Of a stretch of DNA of 31,245 bases, positions 1-7,312 are shown piece by piece (position 1 is the stretch's first letter; each line of letters starts with the position of its first letter). The position numbers and the translations under genes were made by a program. The notes below the pieces were generated by a model that was not told the origin of the DNA, did not search any database, and was given only the letters and a program-made list of their open reading frames with translations. This stretch comes from JBGQDM01 sp041495845 (lineage in GTDB: Bacteria > Acidobacteriota > Terriglobia > Terriglobales > Acidobacteriaceae): the NCBI GenBank assembly GCA_041495845.1, contig JBGQDM010000031.1:1-31245 (forward strand). Reading direction: 5' to 3'.

Positions 1-1362
1 ATGGCCCGAGTCCTCGCCGAGGACCAGATTGGCGATGTGCACGAGGAAGCCGGAAAAAATCAGCACCAGGAAGGAGACAAAAAACATCGCCAGCACAAGA
101 TAGCCTCCGCTGAACCCAGCCCGCAGAATGGTGAACTCACTCTGGAAAAAGCTGAAGGGAGGCGAACCGGTGACCGCAAGCGTCACCATAAGAAATGCGG
201 CTCCGGTCAGGGGCATGGAATGGATCAACCCGCCTTTCGCCTTCTGGAAAAGGTCGGTGTTGAGATGTTGCTGGACATTCCCGGCACAAAAGAAGAGCAA
301 GGGCTTGGTCACTGAATGAAATGTCATGTGCAGAAGCATGCCTAAGATACCCAGGGGCCCTCCGAAGCCGAGTGCCAGCACCATGATCCCGCTGTGGTCA
401 ATGCTCGAATAGGCCAGCAAACGCCGGAAGTTCTTCTGGACGAGAATGAAGGGCACAGCCACTCCCATCGAGAGCAACCCGAAAATAATGAGGAGGCGCG
501 AGCCAAACTGCGGGCCCAGGCATTTCGAACTCAGAATGTAGAACCGCACCAGACCGTAGAGCGCACAGTTGAGGACCCCGGTGGCGAGCATCGCTGCCCC
601 CGGGATCGGGGCCTCACTGTAGGCATCTGGCTTCCACGTATGCATGGGAGCGATGCCGGCCTTGGTTCCATAGCCCAGCAGGATCAGGATGAAGGCCAAG
701 CGCATGGTCGCCTGGTCAAACTGGCCGGCGTTTCCGGCGAGGACGGACCAGTTCAGACCCGCAAGCGCGTCCGTACCCAGGGCCCCGTAGGCGGAATAGT
801 AGGTCAGAATCGTGCCGAAAAGAGCCATGGAGAGGCCAACGCCGCCGATGATGGCATACTTCCATGCTGCCTCAAGCGAGGTTTCGCGTCCGTAAAACAT
901 AACCAGGAACACCGACGCCAAAGTCGTGCCCTCAATCGCCACCCAGAGAATTCCCAGGTTGTTGGCGAGCGCGACCAGCATCATCGCGAAAACCAGCAGG
1001 GGCATAAGAGCGTAGTACTCGCGCAGCTTATCGACGGCAAACCGGCCGCCCATTTCCTCGGCCTCTTGCAGAACCCCGCTTTTCTCCTCGTGACGAAAAT
1101 AGCCGACCGCATAGACGGAACAAACTAGGGCCACAAAAGCTGACAAGAGCACCACCAGCGCACTAAGAGCGTCGGCGTAAAAGAACCCATGCCAGAGTGA
1201 AACCGAACCACTGCGAAGCACCTGCGCCGCCAGCGCGATAGCCAGGCACAACTCAATGCCGAAGGCAGCCAGATTGACTACCTCCATCCTTGGCCGTCTG
1301 CGGAGGAAGAAGGCCAGGGGACCAGAGATCAGCGGAACGATCAGAAGCCAGACCAGAATCAT
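1..1362 (-). CDS. hyfF: Hydrogenase-4 component F-like (HyfF), antiporter-type membrane subunit, C-terminus cut by window edge
   Basis: The minus strand is open without a stop from the ATG at 1362-1360 to base 1, giving 454 residues. E. coli HyfF is roughly 70 residues longer, so only the C-terminal end is missing. The protein is almost entirely hydrophobic helices and belongs to the Mrp-antiporter/NuoL-M-N superfamily, which couples redox chemistry to proton or sodium movement across the inner membrane. Family hallmarks visible are a buried Glu at about residue 144 (WVAIEGTT), Lys168, and the Lys234-containing segment GTKAGIAPMHTWKPDAYSEA, followed by a His-rich helix near 345-353. It starts 8 bases after the hyfE stop, in the canonical hyfB-C-E-F order, so it is the fourth membrane gene of this operon. 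The next expected genes (hyfG, hyfI or relatives) lie beyond the window. HyfD, present in E. coli, is not in this cluster. Confidence 0.88.
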   Translation of the reverse strand, partial: MILVWLLIVPLISGPLAFFLRRRPRMEVVNLAAFGIELCLAIALAAQVLRSGSVSLWHGFFYADALSALVVLLSAFVALVCSVYAVGYFRHEEKSGVLQEAEEMGGRFAVDKLREYYALMPLLVFAMMLVALANNLGILWVAIEGTTLASVFLVMFYGRETSLEAAWKYAIIGGVGLSMALFGTILTYYSAYGALGTDALAGLNWSVLAGNAGQFDQATMRLAFILILLGYGTKAGIAPMHTWKPDAYSEAPIPGAAMLATGVLNCALYGLVRFYILSSKCLGPQFGSRLLIIFGLLSMGVAVPFILVQKNFRRLLAYSSIDHSGIMVLALGFGGPLGILGMLLHMTFHSVTKPLLFFCAGNVQQHLNTDLFQKAKGGLIHSMPLTGAAFLMVTLAVTGSPPFSFFQSEFTILRAGFSGGYLVLAMFFVSFLVLIFSGFLVHIANLVLGEDSGH

Positions 1363-1370
1363 AGGGTTGC

Positions 1371-2057
1371 TTACTCTCTCAACTTCCGCAGCTTGCTGAC
1401 ATCCATGGAGTCGAAAGTCTCGCCGATACGGAACACGAGAATGCCGAGGACCATCACCGCGACCAGTACATCAAAAAAGATTCCCAGTTCGACCACCAAT
1501 GGCATTCCATAGGTCAACGAAATCGCGGCCAGGAAAAGTCCATTTTCGAGCGAGAGCAGTCCCAAAACCTGCGTCAATGCCTTACGCCGGTTCACCATCG
1601 CAAAAAACCCGATTAGGAACAGCGCGATGGCGACGGCGAGCGTGTTATGTCCAAGCGCCGCCCGGGCAGAGGTCTCTTCCGGATGGTGGAAAGACTCCGC
1701 GACCACGTAGCCCAACAGAGTCAGGCCGCCTGCGATGAGGATCGAGAGCGGGACGTTGATCAGCGGCTCAATCTCCCGCCGGATGCCGATCCTCCCCACC
1801 AGGCGCTCCAGCAGCCGGGGAAGCAGTCCCGCTTTCAAAAAGATGGTGAGGAGAGCGGCGATATAGATGTGGCTGGCATGGTTGAAATAGGCGATGACGG
1901 CCGCGATCGCTCCCAAGAGAAACGACTGCACCGCGAAGATGCGAATGCTGGAAACGATCCCGCGCTGTCCGACTGCGGCGATCTGCAGCACCAGGACCAG
2001 CGCCGCCATCAGGGTGATGATTCTGTTGCCAAGCTCCGGGTTGGGGACAAAGGGCAT
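1371..2057 (-). CDS. hyfE: Hydrogenase-4 component E-like (HyfE), small membrane subunit
   Basis: This 228-residue protein is slightly longer than E. coli HyfE (about 216). It has about six or seven hydrophobic helices and no soluble domain. The C-terminal half resembles NuoK, the small antiporter-like subunit of complex I: helices separated by an NRRKALTQVLGLLSLENGLF segment carrying an acidic residue inside the membrane. The family is an inner-membrane part of group 4 [NiFe] hydrogenases and related complexes. Its gene lies 8 bases after hyfC and 8 bases before hyfF on the same strand, so co-transcription is nearly certain. The ATG at 2057 gives a start in line with the family. Subunit identity rests on length, topology and gene order rather than on any catalytic residue. 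Confidence 0.85.
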   Translation of the reverse strand: MPFVPNPELGNRIITLMAALVLVLQIAAVGQRGIVSSIRIFAVQSFLLGAIAAVIAYFNHASHIYIAALLTIFLKAGLLPRLLERLVGRIGIRREIEPLINVPLSILIAGGLTLLGYVVAESFHHPEETSARAALGHNTLAVAIALFLIGFFAMVNRRKALTQVLGLLSLENGLFLAAISLTYGMPLVVELGIFFDVLVAVMVLGILVFRIGETFDSMDVSKLRKLRE

Positions 2058-2065
2058 ACGCAGCC

Positions 2066-3007
2066 TCAGAACAGAAACGTCGATATGAGCGCGAGCGCTC
2101 CTAGAATGAAAGCAACCATGAGCAATTCCGGTACACGAAATAGGCGCAACTTTGCGTTGCTGGTTTCAATCAGGACAACCAGGCACGCCAGCAGAAACAA
2201 CTTCGCAAGATAGAAAACCAGCCCCACAACGACTGTTTGGGCCGTCCAGGCAGAACTCAAACCGAAGGGAAAAAACGTATTGACCAGCAGCGTCATGAGC
2301 ACCAGTTGCTTGATGGAAGCGCCCCATTCGATCAAAGCGAGATACGGTCCCGAATACTCGAGGACCATGGCTTCGTGGATCATGGTCAATTCGAGATGGG
2401 TCGCCGGGTTGTCCACCGGGATGCGGCCGGTCTCGGCAATCAGCACAATAAAGAGCGCCGCAAATGCGAGCATCTGCGACGGCGCCAGAAACCTCCAGCT
2501 CTGGGTCACGGCGATCTTGGCCATTTCGCTCAGGTTGGTGGAGTTCGCACCCAGAGCCACCGTGAAGATCGCCAGCATCATGGCCGGCTCCGCGATCGCG
2601 GAAATCGTCATTTCCCGGCTGCTGCCCAGACCACCGAACGAGCTTCCGGTGTCGAGTCCGCCCAGGGCAAGAAAGAAGCGCCCCAGCGCCAAAAGATAGA
2701 CCACCGCAAGCACTCCACCGAACAGGCTGAGAGGGGCGTGGGTCGTAGTCATGGGAATCATGAGTCCGACCAGCGTGGCCGTCCCAAAGACCATGTAGGG
2801 GGCCGCAGAGAAAATCCAGGACGCGGTTTCCGGGATCACCATCCCTTTGCGCAGCAACTTGATGATGTCCCGGTACGATTGAAGGACACCCGGCCCGCGG
2901 CGCATCTGAAGTCTCGCCTTCAGCGTCTTGATCGTGCCGCTAAGCAAAGGAGCAACCAGCAATAACAACACTAACTGCAGCCCCGAATTGGTGAGCACTT
3001 CGGTCAC
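2066..3007 (-). CDS. hyfC: Hydrogenase-4 component C-like (HyfC), NuoH-type membrane anchor
   Basis: This 313-residue membrane protein matches the usual length of HyfC/HycD. It is the NuoH-like subunit that connects the soluble redox arm to the membrane pump. Diagnostic stretches are RRGPGVLQSYRDIIKLLRK near residue 37 and AETGRIPVDNPATHLELTM followed by IHEAMVLEYSGP near residues 190-220. These correspond to the quinone-site/interface loops of NuoH. The start is a GTG at 3007-3005 that shares four bases (GTGA) with the hyfB stop, a classic translational-coupling arrangement. It is the second gene of the hyf membrane operon and is followed after 8 bases by hyfE. The real NuoH of this genome is separately encoded at 26722-27759 and is clearly different. 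Confidence 0.9.
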   Translation of the reverse strand: MTEVLTNSGLQLVLLLLVAPLLSGTIKTLKARLQMRRGPGVLQSYRDIIKLLRKGMVIPETASWIFSAAPYMVFGTATLVGLMIPMTTTHAPLSLFGGVLAVVYLLALGRFFLALGGLDTGSSFGGLGSSREMTISAIAEPAMMLAIFTVALGANSTNLSEMAKIAVTQSWRFLAPSQMLAFAALFIVLIAETGRIPVDNPATHLELTMIHEAMVLEYSGPYLALIEWGASIKQLVLMTLLVNTFFPFGLSSAWTAQTVVVGLVFYLAKLFLLACLVVLIETSNAKLRLFRVPELLMVAFILGALALISTFLF

Positions 3008-5049
3008 TTGCGCACCCCGAACAGTAAAAGCAAGACGAGGGTTACAAAGATGTACGCCAGGTAGGCATGAATGCTTCCCGCCTGAATGGTCCGCATTCTG
3101 CTGGAGAACCGGAAGATGAACTCTTGCAGAGGAGCATACAGCCGCTTCTCGAACGTAGAGTCGATTTCACTCTCGAAGTGGATCTCTTTAGGAAAATACG
3201 GCGAAACGTCGAAGACGGCCTGAATCTCCCGGCGTGGCTTGTACAAGACGGAAAAGATCATCCGCAATGCTTTGGAAAATGCGGTGGCGGTGTATTCATT
3301 TTCTTCCGAGAGTCCAGGCAAGCCGCAGTCCCACACCGGTTCGCGCTTGCGCCCGAATCTCCTCACCCCGATCGCTACCAGGAGAGTTGCCGGGAGCACC
3401 AGAACCAGGAGTCCAACAGCGATGACCGCGGGCGATACCGTGCCACTGGTACGCATGCCTGCGGAGAGTACCAGCCCATGACCGGTCACCAGATGGGCGG
3501 CGACTCGCTGTCCGAGCAACTGCTCAGTCATCGCGTCAAATACCGGTAGAAACCAGGTCGCACCTAAGCCCAGGGCGGCGCAAGCCAGCGTCAGCCAGCC
3601 CATACCAATCAGCATGGTCCGGGGCGCCTCATGCGCATTCCGGGATTCGGCCCCACGCGGCAGCGCCAGGAATGTGATGGCGAAAGCCTTCACGAAGCAA
3701 GCCGCAGCCAGTGCCCCGGTCAACGCCAGCATCGAACCAGCCAGCGGAAACAAGATTCGCGTCAAGCCGCCGATCGCGCCGAATCCGGCCAAAAGCGTCT
3801 GGTAGGTCAGCCACTCGCTGACAAATCCGTTCAGCGGGGGAAGGCCGGAGATGGCGACTGCGCCAATCAGGAAGCAGAACGCGGTCACCGGCATGGGACG
3901 GATGAGGCCGCCCATTTCCTCCATGTTGCGCGTCCCCGTGGAATGCAGGACAGACCCAGCTCCCAGAAACAGAAGGCTCTTGAAGATGGCATGATTCAAA
4001 GTGTGGAACATCGCGGCGATCAGGGCCACCGCGGCGAGCATCGGATGTCCCGCCACGCGGAAAATCAAAGCCGCGCCCAGGCCCATGAGAATGATCCCGA
4101 TATTCTCGATGCTGTGGTAGGCCAGGAGCCGTTTGAGGTCGTGCTCCATCAAGGCGTACAAGACGCCCAGAACGGCGGAGGCAACTCCGACGATGAGCAC
4201 CAACAATCCGGCCCAGGACGGCACTCCGCCCAGCGAATCCAGGAAAATGCGGGTCATGCCATAGATTCCGGTTTTGATCACGATCCCGGAAAGCAGGGCC
4301 GAGACATTGCTCGGCGCGACCGGGTGTGCCGCGGGCAGCCAGATATGGAAGGGAATGACACCCGCCTTAATGCCGAATCCTAGGAAGAACAGAACAAACG
4401 CAGCGGTCTGCTGTCCGCTGTTGAGTTGGGTTGCGATGGGGCGGAAGCTGGCGAATTCGGCGCTGCCGCTGGCGTTGATCAACAGAGCAAAGCCAAGCAG
4501 CAGGCACCCAGCGTCAATGTGCGCCATGATGATGTACAGCAAACCCGCTTGTCGAGTCTCCCGGTCTTCGTGGTAGAACGTCACCAACCCGTAGGCAGCA
4601 AGCGCCATCACTTCCCAGGCGATCAGAAACAGAAAGGCATTCGCAGCGGTAAAGACGATTGTCAAGCTGAGAAGTAAGAGATGGAATAAGAAGCCGAAGA
4701 AGCCGATGTTCCTCCTGCCCTCGAATGCTTTTAGGTAGCCGAATGAGTAGACGGAAACCGCGACTACTGGGATCGCGAGGGCCAGATTGAAGAAGCCGGC
4801 CAGGGCGTCGTAGGAGAAGCTGTAGGCAAAGAGCGGAATGCCCGAGGGGACCGACCACGCAGAGGGCGTGCCTCGAAGGATGCCGAGAACCGCGGCGAAC
4901 CCTCCTAAGGCAGCACCCGCCAAGGCGGCGCTGCAACAGATGTATCGAGCTAGCGCCGCTTTCCGCCAGCACGCGAGAGAAGCGAAAGCGCCCGCCAAAT
5001 AGGTGACAACACTAAGCGCAAAGATCGTGCCCAGTGGAAGAGTGTTCAT
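3004..5049 (-). CDS. hyfB: Hydrogenase-4 component B-like (HyfB), antiporter-type membrane subunit
   Basis: This 681-residue integral membrane protein is close to E. coli HyfB (about 672 residues). It has the antiporter core shared with NuoL/NuoM/NuoN: Glu146 in the FLIAWEVMALAAYGL helix, and Lys228 in GFGIKAGVIPFHIWLPAAHP. A C-terminal extension carries a cytoplasmic-looking loop (GRKREPVWDCGLPG near residue 570) and final amphipathic and hydrophobic helices, as in HyfB/HycC. It would form one proton- or sodium-translocating module of the complex. The ATG at 5049 has AAGGTGAAG upstream. The spacer 5050-5180 before it holds no gene. A weak TTGAAG-N18-TTTATT promoter-like pair is visible there, but read-through from the upstream small genes is equally likely. 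The stop overlaps the hyfC start by four bases. Confidence 0.9.
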   Translation of the reverse strand: MNTLPLGTIFALSVVTYLAGAFASLACWRKAALARYICCSAALAGAALGGFAAVLGILRGTPSAWSVPSGIPLFAYSFSYDALAGFFNLALAIPVVAVSVYSFGYLKAFEGRRNIGFFGFLFHLLLLSLTIVFTAANAFLFLIAWEVMALAAYGLVTFYHEDRETRQAGLLYIIMAHIDAGCLLLGFALLINASGSAEFASFRPIATQLNSGQQTAAFVLFFLGFGIKAGVIPFHIWLPAAHPVAPSNVSALLSGIVIKTGIYGMTRIFLDSLGGVPSWAGLLVLIVGVASAVLGVLYALMEHDLKRLLAYHSIENIGIILMGLGAALIFRVAGHPMLAAVALIAAMFHTLNHAIFKSLLFLGAGSVLHSTGTRNMEEMGGLIRPMPVTAFCFLIGAVAISGLPPLNGFVSEWLTYQTLLAGFGAIGGLTRILFPLAGSMLALTGALAAACFVKAFAITFLALPRGAESRNAHEAPRTMLIGMGWLTLACAALGLGATWFLPVFDAMTEQLLGQRVAAHLVTGHGLVLSAGMRTSGTVSPAVIAVGLLVLVLPATLLVAIGVRRFGRKREPVWDCGLPGLSEENEYTATAFSKALRMIFSVLYKPRREIQAVFDVSPYFPKEIHFESEIDSTFEKRLYAPLQEFIFRFSSRMRTIQAGSIHAYLAYIFVTLVLLLLFGVRK

Positions 5050-5180
5050 GAGAGTTCTTCACCTTGCCCCAAAATAAAGACCTCCCCGGTAGCTTACTTC
5101 AACGAATTCTCACAGGCCACACTTGCTTGATGAATTTCCATGGCAAATATTCTCCATGCAGCGCTTACGCATCCCTTAGC

Positions 5181-5396
5181 TCAATGTTCGGGCTGAGAAG
5201 TTGAAGGAGCGGCCACCGTCGATGCGGGCGTCGGCAACGAAACATCAGTGCTTCTTCTTCCTCGGCTGGCCCCTGCCCGGTGACTCTTCGCGGCTTCGGG
5301 GTACAAATCGCTGGCCCGGTCGAGGGCTTCGGCGACGCTGCGGCAAATATTCTCCTCTCCCACATGCTCGTGAAATTCAGCCTCATGCATTCGCAT
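5181..5396 (-). CDS. Small hypothetical protein, 71 residues, upstream of hyfB
   Basis: I do not recognise this protein. The N-terminal 40 residues look like an acidic amphipathic helix (MHEAEFHEHVGEENICRSVA, then ALDRASDLYPEAAKSH). The C-terminal 30 are Arg-, Ser-, Thr- and Pro-rich and probably disordered. The start could be the ATG at 5396 or the ATG at 5390. A purine-rich AAGGGA lies about 10 bases before the first. It sits between a TPR-like gene (57 bases upstream) and hyfB (131 bases downstream), all on the minus strand, so it probably belongs to the same transcript. The overlapping reading frame at 5165-5419 gives a less protein-like translation. Existence as a gene is plausible but not proven, and no function can be named. 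Confidence 0.45.
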   Translation of the reverse strand: MRMHEAEFHEHVGEENICRSVAEALDRASDLYPEAAKSHRAGASRGRRSTDVSLPTPASTVAAPSTSQPEH

Positions 5397-5453
5397 CGAC
5401 GGTTGTTCCCTTGCTCCACAAAGGATGAGTTGTTGCCCGATCTCGCCAGGCAG

Positions 5454-5735
5454 TCACATCAAGGCTGGCTTAGCTTGCCCCCGAATCTGATTCGACCGTT
5501 CTCGGATGCTGGCCGCTTCGCCCTCACGTCGGAGACTGGCGAGGAACTCAGCGTACGCGTCGAGGATGTTGGCAAGGAAGACTTCGTGGGGACCCAGCAT
5601 CTTCTCAACCTGACTGGCCGCTTGTTGGAAAAGAGCCTCAGCAGCCTTGTACTGTCCAGATTGATGCATGTCTCGTGCGCGCGAGAGCAAACGGACTGTA
5701 TCGGCTACAACGGCGGGCTTATCGATTCTCGCCAT
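5454..5735 (-). CDS. Small TPR-like protein, 93 residues
   Basis: The protein is a pair or so of tetratricopeptide-like helices: LLSRARDMHQSGQYKAAEAL followed by FQQAASQVEKMLGPHE, then FLANILDAYAEFLASLRREG. The SGQYKAAEALFQQA and ANILDAYAEFLASLRREGEAA segments match the A/B helix pattern of kinesin-light-chain-type TPRs, which mediate protein-protein contacts. There is no signal peptide or membrane segment, so it should be cytoplasmic. I chose the ATG at 5735 because the codons upstream in the same frame translate into Arg/Ser-rich text unlike a protein. It is the second of two TPR-like small genes between the regulators and hyfB. A stand-alone two-repeat protein is likely to work by binding a partner, but the partner is unknown. 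Confidence 0.6.
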   Translation of the reverse strand: MARIDKPAVVADTVRLLSRARDMHQSGQYKAAEALFQQAASQVEKMLGPHEVFLANILDAYAEFLASLRREGEAASIRERSNQIRGQAKPALM

Positions 5736-5850
5736 TAGTGTCCATTTGTTCCGTCGTCCCCCGAGTCTCTTTTGGACTGGGAGGCTGGAGCTACGACTTC
5801 GAGCAGTGTGTACATGCGCGGTGATTCGCTCTCTGCTCCAGGCATAAGCC

Positions 5851-6150
5851 CTATTGACCAACCTTCCGTGCTTTTTCCACCACAGATTCTTCCGGGCTTT
5901 CGCCCCCACGGTGCAGAAGTTCGTAAACCGCTTGCCGGTCTTTCTGGATTCGAGCAACGAGGGCTCTGCCATTCTCGTTATGCTCGAGGTTGTCGATCCT
6001 TTCGGCTGTTTCTAAAGCACGGCCGTACAGTGCATGGGCCACGACGTAGTTTTGATTCTCGCGATGACGATGCGCCTGCAAGCACAGATTCTCTGCAAAT
6101 GCTCGCAGCTGCCGGAGATGAATGCCGTCTATTCCATTGGAAATGCTCAT
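5851..6150 (-). CDS. Small TPR-like protein, 99 residues
   Basis: The translation from the ATG at 6150 is helical and TPR-like in its centre (NQNYVVAHALYGRALETAER, near residues 35-54), with a charged tail (GESPEESVVEKARKVGQ). It has no signal peptide and no transmembrane segment. GAGAGGGA lies about 8 bases before the chosen ATG. That ATG overlaps the stop of a possible 28-residue membrane peptide in an ATGA arrangement, which supports both starts. The gene is followed after 115 bases by a second TPR-like gene. Two short TPR-like proteins in tandem next to a membrane hydrogenase-like operon may be assembly or scaffold factors. That role is inference from position only. Confidence 0.6.
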   Translation of the reverse strand: MSISNGIDGIHLRQLRAFAENLCLQAHRHRENQNYVVAHALYGRALETAERIDNLEHNENGRALVARIQKDRQAVYELLHRGGESPEESVVEKARKVGQ

Positions 6151-6233
6151 CGAATGGTCCCTCTCAAGACGATGTAGGTTGCGGCAAGAATCACGAGAAT
6201 CACATTGACCGGGCCATCGCACGCCAGCTTCAT
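6147..6233 (-). CDS. Possible 28-residue single-span membrane peptide
   Basis: An ATG at 6233 opens a 28-codon frame whose product is mostly one hydrophobic helix (VNVILVILAATYIVLRGTIR). It ends at a TGA that shares four bases with the start of the next TPR-like gene, the ATGA coupling seen between real genes. A GAAGGAGAG ribosome-binding-like stretch exists but lies about 20 bases upstream of the ATG, which is too far to be convincing. The 46-base gap to the MerR-like gene is otherwise empty. It could be a genuine small membrane protein of the operon or a chance frame. The evidence is the membrane-helix composition plus the overlap. Confidence 0.33.
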   Translation of the reverse strand: MKLACDGPVNVILVILAATYIVLRGTIR

Positions 6234-6279
6234 GCTTGTTCGTGGCGCAAGACTCTCTCCTTCGCTGCTATCCCCGATT

Positions 6280-6510
6280 TCAGCGTGCCACTTCCTTCGC
6301 AGGGTGATCCACGCGTTTCCTTGCCTCTTCCAGAGGCAGGCCGCGAGCCATGAAAAGCAGGATCCCCTTAAGCCGGTACATATCCCGAGACGAATAAAAG
6401 ACGCGCCCCACTTTGGCGATACCCTGAACGATTCCTTTCTGCTCAAAGTCGCTCAGTTCCTCGGCCGAGATTTGCAGCTTGTCGAGTAAATGTTCCGCAG
6501 GAAAGTACAT
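6280..6510 (-). CDS. MerR-like winged-helix small regulator, 76 residues
   Basis: The product consists of little more than a MerR-type DNA-binding fold. LQISAEELSDFEQKGIV (residues 12-28) is the helix-turn-helix, VGRVFYSSRDMYRLKGILLF (34-53) covers the wing and third helix, and ARGLPLEEARKRV (55-67) is the fourth. It lacks the long dimerisation coiled coil and the C-terminal effector or metal-binding domain of typical MerR proteins. It therefore more closely resembles stand-alone MerR-like proteins such as CbpM-type chaperone modulators or excisionase-like factors. I chose the ATG at 6510 because AAGGAG sits five bases upstream. The in-frame GTG at 6516 directly abuts that site and cannot use it. 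A 139-base gap carrying an AT-rich inverted repeat separates it from arsR upstream. It heads the small-gene and hyf cluster. Confidence 0.7.
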   Translation of the reverse strand: MYFPAEHLLDKLQISAEELSDFEQKGIVQGIAKVGRVFYSSRDMYRLKGILLFMARGLPLEEARKRVDHPAKEVAR

Positions 6511-6603
6511 CAGCACTCCTTTTGAAACCGTTGTCTGTCAAACTTCAGAATCGGTTCTTCCACCGTTAGGCCGCACTGCAAGGGTGGCGCTGCGTAAACC
6601 CGC

Positions 6604-6619
6604 AAATATAAGCATATTT
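6604..6619. promoter_or_regulatory. Candidate ArsR operator upstream of the MerR-like/hyf cluster
   Basis: AAATAT-AAGC-ATATTT is a perfect 6-4-6 inverted repeat in an AT-rich island between arsR and the MerR-like gene. Read on the minus strand, it overlaps a plausible -10 (TATGCT) that has TTTTGT 17 bases upstream. It matches the geometry and sequence of the repeat at the arsR promoter, giving a shared form RAATAT-N4-ATATTY. That supports control of the downstream genes by the adjacent ArsR. Binding is inferred, not shown. Confidence 0.5.
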
Positions 6620-6649
6620 GCATATATCTGCACACAAAAAATAGCACCT

Positions 6650-6982
6650 TCACCGTCCTTTAGTCACAACCAACTGCGACAACAGGTCTTTCACATCGAT
6701 CAGATGGTTGTTGAAGATCCTCTTGGCCGCGTCTAGCAAGTCGAACAACTCCGGATCCCGGACGGAGTAGTACACGTTTTGGCCATCTTTTCGAGTTGCG
6801 AGGATGTTGCGGTTCCGGAGGATCGCCAACTGCTGGGAGAGGTTGCTCTGTTCAACATTAAAGCGAGAGCACAGGTCATTCACACCAACTTCGCCTTTCC
6901 GGAGCTCATCGAGTATTCTGATCCGCAACGGGTGGGCAAGCGCCTTGAAGAACTCCGCTTTGAACTGGCTGATTTCAGTCAT
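6650..6982 (-). CDS. ArsR/SmtB-family transcriptional regulator
   Basis: This is a 110-residue winged-helix repressor of the ArsR family. FFKALAHPLRIRILDELRKG (residues 11-30) is the characteristic first part, NDLCSRFNVEQSNLSQQLAI (35-54) the helix-turn-helix, and LATRKDGQNVYYSVRD (61-76) the wing. The metal-binding ELCVCDL motif of classical arsenic sensors is replaced by GEVGVNDL. Only one Cys (Cys38) is present, so it is not an ordinary arsenite sensor, and its ligand is unknown. I chose the ATG at 6982. The in-frame ATG at 7003 lies inside the probable operator and -10 region. There is essentially no leader, so the message may be leaderless. Its own promoter carries an inverted repeat matched upstream of the MerR-like gene, which suggests autorepression and control of the hyf cluster. 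Confidence 0.82.
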   Translation of the reverse strand: MTEISQFKAEFFKALAHPLRIRILDELRKGEVGVNDLCSRFNVEQSNLSQQLAILRNRNILATRKDGQNVYYSVRDPELFDLLDAAKRIFNNHLIDVKDLLSQLVVTKGR

Positions 6983-6983
6983 T

Positions 6984-7021
6984 GAATATTCATATATTCT
7001 CATATTCTTGCCTAGAGTCAA
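6984..7021 (-). promoter_or_regulatory. arsR promoter with overlapping inverted-repeat operator
   Basis: On the minus strand a TTGACT -35 element lies at 7021-7016. An AT-rich -10 region follows 16-18 bases later, inside the perfect inverted repeat GAATAT-TCAT-ATATTC (6984-6999). A third ATATTC copy at 7002-7007 forms a direct repeat nine bases or so away. A repressor bound at the repeat would cover the -10, the usual arrangement for ArsR autoregulation. The exact -10 hexamer is uncertain. Confidence 0.55.
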
Positions 7022-7312
7022 CAGTCCCTGATCTTGTCTTTCGGCATGTTTGAGAGTTCGTCGTGCGACAGACGCAGTCCGTCCGGCTCTAGCCATGCCA
7101 AGATTTCCGCGTAGAGTAGCTTTGTCACAAAAACCCATCCAGCGGTTGAAAGTTTGGCCTTTGCGTACCCGATGCCACCGCTACTCCCGGCTCTCGACTA
7201 CGAGGACGTAGACGTCCGTGTCGCCATTCCGGCAGGCGGTCACACGCATTTACCCAATGAGGTTTTAGCTTCTCAGTTCTGCTCCTTCTACAGGATGCCA
7301 CCCACGCCGCAA
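7022..7312. other. Intergenic stretch with no supported gene
   Basis: Between the arsR promoter and the aminotransferase stop there is no reading frame with protein-like composition. The frame at 7154-7345 on the plus strand has no ribosome-binding site and runs into the end of the aminotransferase. I see no hairpin followed by a T-run that would terminate the aminotransferase transcript, which reads towards arsR. Confidence 0.5.

Noticed and set aside
394..1128. Plus-strand frames over the hyfF region, also 2237-2965 and 3631-4383
   Set aside because: They mirror real membrane genes on the minus strand and give Arg/Gln/His-rich translations without ribosome-binding sites.
5142..5355. 14-base direct repeat GGCAAATATTCTCC at 5142-5155 and 5342-5355, exactly 200 bases apart
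   Set aside because: By rough count one or two exact 14-base matches are expected by chance in a window of this size. One copy lies in a coding frame, and no further copy or palindrome supports a site.
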